DNA from: CAYHPY01 sp964358485
GTDB taxonomy: Bacteria; Elusimicrobiota; Elusimicrobia; UBA1565; UBA9628
Direction: 5' to 3'
Assembly (NCBI GenBank): GCA_964358485.1
Contig: CAYHPY010000149.1
Coordinates: 1-6,567, forward strand
Length of the DNA stretch: 6,567 nt
This document shows, one piece after another, positions 1 through 6,567 of this stretch. The translations under genes were made by a program, and so were the position numbers. Position 1 is the stretch's first letter; every line of letters begins with the position of its first letter. The notes beneath the pieces are model-generated. The model was not told where the DNA came from and ran no database searches. It saw only the letters and a program-made list of their open reading frames with translations.

Positions 1-252
1 GGTATAGCGTATTGGCCCCGTGAAGGTCTTATGCTTGCAGTGCTCCGACCAGGTTTGGGCGAAGGTTTCCACCTCGGCGCGGGTGGGCTGGCGGCCGGCG
101 GCCTTGAAATGCGCCTGAATGGCGGCCAGTTCGGCTTCGGAGAGCGACCAACCCTGGGCGTCTCCCAGGGTTTTAAGCTCCTTCGGGGAGAGGCCCAACA
201 GGGCCACGGCCCCGGAGCCGCCGGCGGGACGAGGGGGGGCGGCGGAAGTCAA
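1..252 (-). CDS. purL: Phosphoribosylformylglycinamidine synthase, large (PurL) subunit, 5' end only
   Basis: FGAM synthase converts FGAR, glutamine and ATP to FGAM in cytosolic de novo purine synthesis; PurL is the ATP-dependent synthase subunit, working with PurS and a PurQ glutaminase. Eighty-four codons are visible before the gene leaves the left edge of the window. The N-terminal stretch carries ALLGLSPKEL (residues 17-26), a helical GWSLSEAELAAIQ segment (34-46), and the family hallmark QTWSEHCKHKTF (66-77), which is highly characteristic of PurL. The start is a TTG (minus-strand bases 252-250) that overlaps the purS stop as TTGA. A GGAGG lies 7 nt upstream (264-260) and no ATG in this frame lies between the start and the edge. 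The form is that of the PurL class that works with separate PurS. No PurQ is visible; it would be expected downstream, outside the window, or elsewhere. Identification is secure; the exact start is well supported by the ribosome binding site. Confidence 0.93.
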   Translation of the reverse strand, partial: MTSAAPPRPAGGSGAVALLGLSPKELKTLGDAQGWSLSEAELAAIQAHFKAAGRQPTRAEVETFAQTWSEHCKHKTFTGPIRYT

Positions 253-758
253 TTGAGCGCCTCCATGATGGAGAGAGTGTGGATCACCGGATTGGCCAGG
301 GACCGCACCACCGCCTTTTCCAGCTGGGCGCGGATGATCCGGCCGGAGATTTGATAGGCCGCGCCGCAGCGCACCGATTTGGGCTGGGGCAGGCCCAGTT
401 CCGCGACGGCGCTTTGGACGCTTTCGCCGACCACGTCGGTCACCGAGGGCTTGAGCCAGACCTCCACGCGCCAATGGTTCATTCCATTGACGGCGTGAGG
501 CGGGCCGGCCACCTTGAATTCCTGGGTGACGGAATCGCAGAGCAGGTCCCGGGCCGCGGTCTGGACCTGATTGCTGGAGAGCGGGCCGGAGATCTCGTAA
601 ATCGAGAAGGCGCGGACCTCCCGGATGCCCGGCAGGCCCAGTTCCTGGAGCAGGGAGAGAGCCGCGGCGCCGACCGAGTCGGAGTATTCGGGCTTCACGC
701 GAACTTCGACGCGGTAGAGGGCTTCGCCGCCGCGGGGTCCGCCGTTTCCTTGGCTCAT
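249..758 (-). CDS. purS: Tandem-domain PurS, FGAM synthase small subunit (two PurS units in one chain)
   Basis: PurS is the small structural subunit of bacterial FGAM synthase that links PurL to the PurQ glutaminase and helps pass ammonia between them. Normal PurS is about 80 residues; this protein has 169 and contains two copies. Copy 1 is about residues 14-83 (starts LYRVEVRVKP, ends LLCDSVTQEFKV). Copy 2 is about 96-164 (starts HWRVEVWLKP, ends with the classic SLANPVIHTLSI). Both share the pattern RVEVxxKP...ELGLP...VR...YxISG. Copy 2 is closer to the family consensus; copy 1 has lost the LANPVI form. The start at 758 is chosen because its ATG overlaps the purC stop as ATGA and a GGAG lies 9 nt upstream (771-768). 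An open frame continues upstream to 935 but only as Arg/Pro-rich shadow sequence inside purC. The stop overlaps the purL start. Two fused copies could replace a PurS dimer; that is inference. Confidence 0.9.
   Translation of the reverse strand: MSQGNGGPRGGEALYRVEVRVKPEYSDSVGAAALSLLQELGLPGIREVRAFSIYEISGPLSSNQVQTAARDLLCDSVTQEFKVAGPPHAVNGMNHWRVEVWLKPSVTDVVGESVQSAVAELGLPQPKSVRCGAAYQISGRIIRAQLEKAVVRSLANPVIHTLSIMEALN
260..264 (-). promoter_or_regulatory. Shine-Dalgarno site deciding the purL TTG start
   Basis: On the minus strand this reads GGAGG, 7 nt before the TTG at 252-250. It lies inside the 3' end of purS, so purL is probably translated by coupling plus its own ribosome binding site. It is the main evidence for the non-ATG start. 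Confidence 0.75.
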
Positions 759-1656
759 TGGGTGATTCTCCGCAGGGCTTCTTCGTATCGCCGCGCCGTG
801 CCTTCCGCGACGGCGGCGGGGATGGCGGGGGCCGGAGCCTGCTTGTTCCAGCCGATTGTTTCCAGGTAGTCCCGGACGAACTGCTTGTCGAAGCTGTCTT
901 GGGACGCGCCCGGCCGATAGGCCGAAGCGTCCCAAAGTCGGGACGAGTCGGGAGTCAGCATTTCATCGATCAATATAATTCGGCCGCTGTCGCGGCCGAA
1001 TTCGAACTTCGTATCGGCGAGTATTAAGCCTCGCCCGGCCAGTTCCTTTTCCGCGAAATTGTAGAGGGCGAGGCTTAACCTTTCTAATTCTTTTGAAAGT
1101 TCCGTTCCCAAAATTCCGTTCAGTTGTTCTCTTGTGATGTTTTCGTCATGCCCTTTGTCGTTTTTAATGGCCGGCGTAAAAATCGGGGACGGAAGCTTCG
1201 ATGCTTCCACAAGTCCGGACGGCAGGGCATGTCCGGCAACAGCGCCGGACATTTGATATTCCTTCAACCCCGACCCCGCCAAATACCCGCGGACCACGCA
1301 CTCCACATCGAAGCGCTCGGCCTTCTTGACCAGGACGGTTCGGTCCTTGAACTGCGGCCCCAGGGAAAATTCCTTGGCCAGTTCCTTGAAGTCCGCGCAG
1401 AGCAGGTGGTTGGGCACGATCCCGGCGGTGGCCTTGAACCAGTGGACGCTGATCGTGGTCAGGACCCGGCCCTTGCCCGGGATCGGGGTGGGGAGGATGT
1501 GGTCGAAGGCGGAGAGGCGGTCGGTGGAGACCATCAATAACCGTTCTCCGAGATCGTAGACATCCCTGACTTTCCCGGAACGGAAAAGTTTGAGTCCGGG
1601 AAGGAACAACTCCTTTCCGGCCGTGCCTTCGGTCATCGCGCTCATGTCGGCCGTGA

Positions 1657-1660
<4 letters not shown>
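755..1660 (-). CDS. purC: Phosphoribosylaminoimidazole-succinocarboxamide (SAICAR) synthetase
   Basis: PurC joins CAIR and aspartate using ATP to give SAICAR in de novo purine synthesis. From the 1660 start it has 301 residues, the length of the larger bacterial/yeast class. Visible motifs are GKVRDVYDL (29-37), STDRLSAFDHI (45-55), VECVVRGYLAGSG (119-131), FTPAIKNDKGHDENI (161-175), the ADTKFEFG signature (215-222) and DEMLTPDSSRLWD (232-244). All are in order with no break, so the enzyme should be functional. The start at 1660 gives an ATGA overlap with guaA like the other junctions. An in-frame ATG at 1666 (two residues longer) and later ATGs at 1645 and 1636 are possible; none has a strong Shine-Dalgarno. 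The stop overlaps purS. The part encoded by about 960-1200 is much richer in A/T-ending codons (ACA AGA GAA CAA, TCA AAA GAA TTA, ATT ATA TTG) than the flanks and contains or adjoins several inverted repeats, suggesting a mosaic history. Confidence 0.95.
977..1002. repeat. Perfect 11-bp inverted repeat, 4-nt loop, inside purC
   Basis: AATTCGGCCGC (977-987) and GCGGCCGAATT (992-1002) are exact reverse complements separated by TGTC. In the purC mRNA this would form an 11-bp hairpin with a GACA loop, encoding the GRDSGR turn between the two active-site signatures. No U-run follows the stem on the transcript, so it does not look like an intrinsic terminator. Confidence 0.85.
1024..1078. repeat. 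Perfect 13-bp inverted repeat with 29-nt spacer, inside purC
   Basis: TTAAGCCTCGCCC (1024-1036) is the exact reverse complement of GGGCGAGGCTTAA (1066-1078). It lies in conserved coding sequence (LSLAL to GRGLIL) with no inserted residues, so the repeat arises from codon choice, including two TTA codons. It sits 21 bp from the 11-bp repeat at 977-1002. Confidence 0.85.
1191..1208. repeat. Short 6-bp inverted repeat inside purC
   Basis: GGAAGC (1191-1196) and GCTTCC (1203-1208) flank a 6-nt loop. On its own this could be chance; it is listed because it falls in the same cluster as three longer perfect repeats. Confidence 0.5.
1229..1252. repeat. Perfect 9-bp inverted repeat, 6-nt loop, inside purC
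   Basis: ATGTCCGGC (1229-1237) and GCCGGACAT (1244-1252) are exact reverse complements around AACAGC. The segment encodes MSGAVAGHA, a variable linker just before the FTPAIK motif of PurC. Confidence 0.75.
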
Positions 1661-3182
<1,522 letters not shown>

Positions 3183-3186
<4 letters not shown>

Positions 3187-4346
3187 CCTTTGCCCATCCC
3201 GATGCGCTGGGCTTTTTGGAAGAGCTTTCCCTCCGTCTTGATGGAAGGGGCGATGATGATCTCGGTCAATTGCATCTCCCGGATGGAGGAGGCCCCCACC
3301 GAGCCCATGCAGGTTTTCAGCGCCCCGACCAGGTTCTGCGAGCCGTCATCGGTGCGGGAGGGCCCGAAGAGAATCTCCTCCAGGGTTCCGGTGACGCCCA
3401 CGTGGATGCGGGTGCCGCGGGGAAGGTTGTGGTGCGGGGTGGCCATGCCCCAGTGATAGCCCTGGCCCGGGGCTTCCTTGGTGCGGGCGAAGGCCGAACC
3501 CACCATGACGCCGTCGGAACCGCAGGCGATGGCCTTGCAGATGTCGCCGCCGGTGGACATGCCGCCGTCGGTGATGATCGGGACGTAGCGGCCGGCTTTC
3601 TTGAAGAAGAAGTCCCTCGCCGCCGCGCAGTCGACGGTGGCCGTGACCTGGGGAACGCCCAGGCCCAGGACGCCGCGGGTGGTGCAGGCCGCCCCGGGAC
3701 CCACGCCGACCAGCAGGCCCGAGATGCCGGCCTCCATGAGCTCCAAGGCCACCGAGTAGGTCACGCAGTTGCCCACCACGACCGGGATGGACATTTTCTT
3801 GCAGAATTTGGCGATGTCGAAGGGCTTGTAGCGGGTGGCCTTGTGGCGGACGGTGGTCACGGTGGATTGGACCACGAAGAGGTCGCAGCCCGCTTCGGCC
3901 GCCACCGCCCCGTATTTGTCGGCGTGCTGGGGGATGGTGGAAACCGCGCAAGGCACCTTGGCCGCCTTGATTTCCTCGACCCGCCGGGCGATCAGCTCCT
4001 CCTTGATGGGGGCGCGGTAGAGCTCCTGGACCAGCTTGGTGGCCTCGTCGGGCCCGGCGCCGGCGATGGAGGCGACCACTTCCTTGGGCTTTTCGTAGCG
4101 GGTGTTGATTCCGTCCAAATTGAGCACGCCCAGGCCGCCGAATTTGCCCATGGCGATGGCGAAGGGCACGTCCACCACGCCGTCCATGGCCGAAGCCAGA
4201 AAGGGGATTTCCAGCTTGACGGGGCCGATGGCCAGGGCGGTGTCGACTTCATCGGGGTTGACGGTGACGTCTCCGGGGGCCAGCGCGATTTCGTCGAATC
4301 CATAGGCCCTGCGGGCCTCCCGGTCACGGCCGATGAAAAACGCCAT
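3183..4346 (-). CDS. guaB3: GuaB3-family IMP dehydrogenase, without CBS domains
   Basis: The 387-residue protein belongs to the GuaB3 branch of the IMP dehydrogenase / GMP reductase family, best known from cyanobacteria and actinobacteria. It begins FFIGRDREARRAYGFDEIAL, the typical GuaB3 opening, and lacks the CBS pair found in ordinary ~490-residue GuaB. A TIM barrel is implied by LASAMDGVVDV (50-60), PVVVGNCVTY (188-197), the catalytic-loop motif GVGPGAACTTR (214-224, Cys221 the likely nucleophile), ITDGGMSTGGDI (258-269, phosphate-binding DGG) and VMVGSAFART (280-289). The C-terminus matches the family (IAPSIKTEGKLFQKAQ, 365-380). Cyanobacterial GuaB3 has been reported to act as an IMP dehydrogenase, while the role of the actinobacterial form is unclear. 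The 4-bp overlap with guaA here argues that it makes XMP for GuaA. It is the first gene of the operon; GGAGG lies 7 nt before the ATG (4358-4354). A GMP reductase role cannot be excluded from sequence alone. Confidence 0.93.
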
Positions 4347-4353
4347 TTCTGAT

Positions 4354-4358
4354 CCTCC
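4354..4358 (-). promoter_or_regulatory. Shine-Dalgarno site of guaB3
   Basis: The minus strand reads GGAGG 7 nt before the guaB3 ATG (4346). This supports that start and shows the genome uses canonical ribosome binding sites, in contrast with the plus-strand gene at 4499. Confidence 0.8.
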
Positions 4359-4379
4359 GGTGGGGGCTTTCGCCGCCTA

Positions 4380-4385
4380 AGAATA
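4380..4385 (-). promoter_or_regulatory. Candidate -10 box for the purine operon
   Basis: The minus strand reads TATTCT about 34 bp before guaB3, in an A/T-rich patch (4380-4403) within GC-rich DNA; TATCCT at 4390-4385 and 4395-4390 are alternatives. No convincing -35 hexamer was found at 16-18 bp, so the assignment is tentative. No purine riboswitch or other leader structure fits in the short leader. Confidence 0.3.
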
Positions 4386-4487
4386 GGATAGGATACAAAA
4401 TTTGGCGGGAGAGGGGGAGCCATTTCCTGGGCCTTTTGCCGCCTGGGCGGAGGCCGGAAGACCCAACCGGGCCCGTTTGCGTTCCTT

Positions 4488-4493
4488 TATACT
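4488..4493 (+). promoter_or_regulatory. Candidate -10 box for a leaderless transcript
   Basis: TATACT ends 5 nt before the ATG at 4499. Transcription normally starts 6-8 nt past such a box, which would put the mRNA 5' end at or within a base or two of the start codon. No Shine-Dalgarno precedes the ATG, consistent with leaderless translation. No clear -35 hexamer was seen. Confidence 0.4.
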
Positions 4494-4498
4494 TTCCT

Positions 4499-6567
4499 AT
4501 GCTTCGCCGCAGCCTCATGGCCGTTTTGTTCCAGGTCTATTTCGCCGGCGTTCTCCAGGCCGCGCGGTCCGTTTCCCGCCCCGGGGTCCGCCTGCCAGGC
4601 GCTTCCAGCCCCGCCGCGGCCGTCCGGGCCGTTCCGGCGATTTCGTCTTCGTTGGGGGGCTTGGCCGCTCCAAGCCTGCGGACCTCTTTGCCGGGAGGAA
4701 CGCCTTCCGCTTTCCAACCCGGGCTGGGTCCCACCGTGCTCCCCGCCCCGGCGATCGTTGAGGCCGGCGCCTTAATGACCGCGCCGGCGGCCGTCGTCCT
4801 TCCGGCCTCCGAAGAGGCCGCCGCCGCTCCGGGTTCCCTGGGACGCCTGGAAATCTTGGGCGCCGAACTGGGCGGCCCGGACGACTACTCCGCCGTCCTT
4901 CATCATTTCGAAAATACCGCCGCGCCCATTCCCGGCGGGGATTTCCGGGACGAGCCCGCCAAGCTTCCCCCTCCGCCCGCCCAGCCGCGCCGGCCGCGGG
5001 GCGCGCGCGGCGTTTCGGTCCAAGTCATCCGCTCCGCGGCGGACGTGACGCGCCTGATCCCCGCGGGCCCCAACTCCTACCAGCTCATCTCGGAACTGCG
5101 CCAGGCGATCCCGCAAATGGCCCCCTACTACCTCTACGAGTACGTGGACGCCTTCGGCGGCGCCTTCAAGGGCATCGACCTTTCCGCCAAGCCGGGCCTC
5201 ATCGAGACTTATCCCGATCTTCAGCCCCACGAACGCTCTTTGATCCGCAAGATCTTGGCCCAGAACCGGGACGTCCAAATCCTGGTCCGGGAGGACGGCA
5301 AGACCCCGGACCTCATGGTGGGGGGCTACGTCACCGAGCTCAAGAGCGACATGGGCACGCTCGACTTGGACAAGATCATGTCCAAGGCCAACGAGCAGGT
5401 CCACGAGCATTCCCGCCGCCACGGCCTGGGCCCGGGCGGGGTGGCCATCGACCTGGTCAAGTACGACAAGATCCCCGGCGCCCAGGTCCTGGCCGAGCTC
5501 AACGATTTCGCCCACAAGGCCCCGCGCCTGGCCCTGGACCGGGTCTTCGTCTTCGGCCGCTCCGATTTCAAGGTCTTCGTCCGCGGCCCGGGCAAATCCT
5601 ATCTCGCCGACGAGGACGCGGGCATGGGCCCGGGCGGAACCCAGCGGCCCTTGGACCCCGCCGAGGTCCACGCCGTCCAGCTTTTAGCCAAGAAAGGCCG
5701 CCTGGGTCCGGCCCAGAGCCGCCTCGACGAGCTCGACCGCGCCGCCGGCCCCTCGACGGACCGGCATTCGCCGATCAATCAGGCCCGGGAGAGCGTCGAG
5801 ACCCAGCGCATGCTCCTCAAGGTCCAAAAGCTGTCCCGGCGCAAGCAGTTCCACAAGGCCGGCAAGGTCTGGGAGAATTTCTCCAAGACCCACGATCCGG
5901 CCACCGTGCGGCAGACGGCGCCCAAGGTGAAGCTCATCCTCGAGCCCCTGCCCGCGCCGGAGAAGGCTCCCGGCCCCGAGGCCGCGCGCTTTCTCAAGGA
6001 GTTGATCGCGCCCGAGCATCTCCTGCGTTCCAAGGGGATCTCGGCCACGGTGACCTTCTACGGCAGCGCCCGCATTCTGTCGCCCGAGGAAGCCGCGCGC
6101 GCCCTCGAGCAAGCCGTTTCCAAACACGGCCGGACCCCTTCCACCCAGGAGGGCCGGGAGGCGGTGGCCGCGGCCCGGGCGATGGTGGATAGCTCCAAAC
6201 ACTACGCGACCGCCCGAGCCCTGGCCAAGCTCGTGGCCGTCAACGGCAAGGGGCGCATCGCCGTCGTCAGCGGCGGCGGCCCCGGCATCATGGAGGCCGC
6301 CAACCGCGGCGCCCAGGACGGCGGCGGGCCCAGCGTGGGCTACAACATCAAGCTCCCCAATGAGCAGGGCGTCAACCGCTTCGTGGACCCCGGTTTCACC
6401 TTCGAGTTCGAGAACTTCGCCACCCGCAAGATGGCCCTGCGCCACGGCGCTGCGGCCTTGACCTTCTTCTCCGGCGGCTTCGGCACGATGGACGAGCTCT
6501 TCGAGATCCTGACTTTGATGCAGACCGGCAAGATGGAGCGCGTGCCGATCGTGCTGGTGGGGGAGAA
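4499..6567 (+). CDS. Putatively exported PD-(D/E)xK (CdiA tRNase-like) nuclease fused to a LOG-family phosphoribohydrolase domain; 3' end missing
   Basis: The frame is open from the ATG at 4499 to the window edge (689 codons, no stop). Residues 1-22 look like a signal peptide: basic MLRRS, hydrophobic LMAVLFQVYFAGVL, possible cleavage after LQA. Residues about 23-120 are an Ala/Pro/Ser-rich leader, and 157-172 a Pro/Arg-rich linker. Residues about 175-360 resemble the C-terminal tRNase domain of CdiA toxins: ERSLIRKILAQNRDVQILV leads to TPD (Asp271), then Glu280-x-Lys282 in VTELKSDMGT, then a helix (IMSKANEQVHEH) and GGVAIDLVKY, a PD-(D/E)xK arrangement. A charged helical linker spans about 385-500. 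The LOG domain follows: VTFYGSAR (518-525), SGGGPGIMEAANRGA (591-605), ATRKMAL (641-647) and SGGFGTMDE (658-666). LOG enzymes cleave the ribose-base bond of nucleoside 5'-monophosphates, including cytokinin ribotides. The usual PGGxGT has Ser658 for Pro. ATG 4517 is an alternative start. Function of the fusion is unknown; the LOG call is firm, the nuclease call moderate, export likely but unproven. Confidence 0.82.
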   Translation, partial: MLRRSLMAVLFQVYFAGVLQAARSVSRPGVRLPGASSPAAAVRAVPAISSSLGGLAAPSLRTSLPGGTPSAFQPGLGPTVLPAPAIVEAGALMTAPAAVVLPASEEAAAAPGSLGRLEILGAELGGPDDYSAVLHHFENTAAPIPGGDFRDEPAKLPPPPAQPRRPRGARGVSVQVIRSAADVTRLIPAGPNSYQLISELRQAIPQMAPYYLYEYVDAFGGAFKGIDLSAKPGLIETYPDLQPHERSLIRKILAQNRDVQILVREDGKTPDLMVGGYVTELKSDMGTLDLDKIMSKANEQVHEHSRRHGLGPGGVAIDLVKYDKIPGAQVLAELNDFAHKAPRLALDRVFVFGRSDFKVFVRGPGKSYLADEDAGMGPGGTQRPLDPAEVHAVQLLAKKGRLGPAQSRLDELDRAAGPSTDRHSPINQARESVETQRMLLKVQKLSRRKQFHKAGKVWENFSKTHDPATVRQTAPKVKLILEPLPAPEKAPGPEAARFLKELIAPEHLLRSKGISATVTFYGSARILSPEEAARALEQAVSKHGRTPSTQEGREAVAAARAMVDSSKHYATARALAKLVAVNGKGRIAVVSGGGPGIMEAANRGAQDGGGPSVGYNIKLPNEQGVNRFVDPGFTFEFENFATRKMALRHGAAALTFFSGGFGTMDELFEILTLMQTGKMERVPIVLVGE

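Larger units (their letters stand above)
4347..4498. other. Divergent intergenic region
   Basis: These 152 bp separate guaB3 (minus) from the plus-strand gene and must hold both promoters. Visible content is the guaB3 ribosome binding site, three tandem 5-mers (GAATA GGATA GGATA, 4381-4395) overlapping the candidate minus-strand -10 boxes, a small GC hairpin near 4439-4452, and a plus-strand TATACT at 4488-4493. No operator of a known regulator was recognised. Confidence 0.6.

Noticed and set aside
759..935. Upstream extension of purS by 59 codons
   Set aside because: The extra residues are an Arg/Pro-rich out-of-frame reading of purC. The ATG at 758 has a GGAG and an ATGA overlap, and PurS similarity begins just after it.
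977..1002. Intrinsic terminator between purC and upstream genes
   Set aside because: The stem is strong but lies inside conserved purC coding sequence and has no U-run after it on the transcript.
1024..1078. In-frame palindromic mobile element (like Rickettsia palindromic elements) in purC
   Set aside because: The protein aligns with normal PurC motifs here with no extra residues, so nothing has been inserted.
3216..4352. 378-codon plus-strand open frame opposite guaB3
   Set aside because: Its product is low-complexity Gly/Asp/His/Ala sequence mirroring the codons of guaB3, which is conserved end to end.
4347..4498. Purine riboswitch upstream of guaB3
   Set aside because: Only about 150 bp is available, shared by two promoters, and the conserved purine-aptamer loops were not seen. 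The likely leader is too short for an aptamer.
4402..4761. 119-codon plus-strand frame overlapping the start of the nuclease-LOG gene
   Set aside because: It is in a different frame, Arg/Pro/Gly-rich, stops at 4761, and lacks any motif; the frame from 4499 has a signal peptide and continues to the edge.
4772..6445. Two long minus-strand open frames (4772-5671 and 5684-6445)
   Set aside because: They are antisense to the plus-strand nuclease-LOG gene, whose frame is open for 689 codons with recognisable motifs. The antisense translations are Gly/Ala/Leu/Arg-rich with no recognisable motif, as expected from complementing GC-rich codons.

Overview
The window is GC-rich bacterial chromosomal DNA. 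Two transcription units diverge from a short intergenic region at about 4347-4498. No RNA gene, insertion sequence, integrase, CRISPR array or tRNA was seen. The taxon cannot be fixed from the sequence. A GC-rich genome, a GuaB3-type IMP dehydrogenase outside an obvious cyanobacterial setting, and a protein with a signal peptide followed by a long Ala/Pro-rich leader would all fit an uncultured lineage such as Elusimicrobiota. That assignment is a low-confidence guess.

Minus strand, 4346 down to 1: a compact purine operon in the order guaB3 - guaA - purC - purS (tandem, two domains) - purL (only the first 84 codons are inside the window). Three junctions are 4-bp stop/start overlaps: ATGA for guaB3/guaA and purC/purS, TTGA for purS/purL. 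The fourth, guaA/purC, is also an ATGA overlap if purC starts at 1660. Together the genes supply FGAM synthase subunits and SAICAR synthetase (steps toward IMP) and the whole IMP-to-XMP-to-GMP branch. PurL starts at a TTG codon with a well-placed GGAGG, a start that simple gene callers may miss.

Plus strand, 4499 to the window end: one long gene, open to the right edge (689 codons visible, no stop). It reads as signal peptide, Ala/Pro-rich leader, PD-(D/E)xK nuclease-like domain resembling the tRNase toxin tips of CdiA proteins, helical linker, then a LOG / 'lysine decarboxylase-like' Rossmann domain (nucleoside-monophosphate phosphoribohydrolase family). This nuclease-LOG fusion is the most unusual object in the window. 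Because the gene runs off the edge, long antisense frames in this region can easily be mistaken for genes.

Other points of interest are the tandem PurS protein, an AT-rich patch inside purC with four perfect inverted repeats in and beside it, and a TATACT box placed so close to the start of the plus-strand gene that its mRNA could be leaderless.
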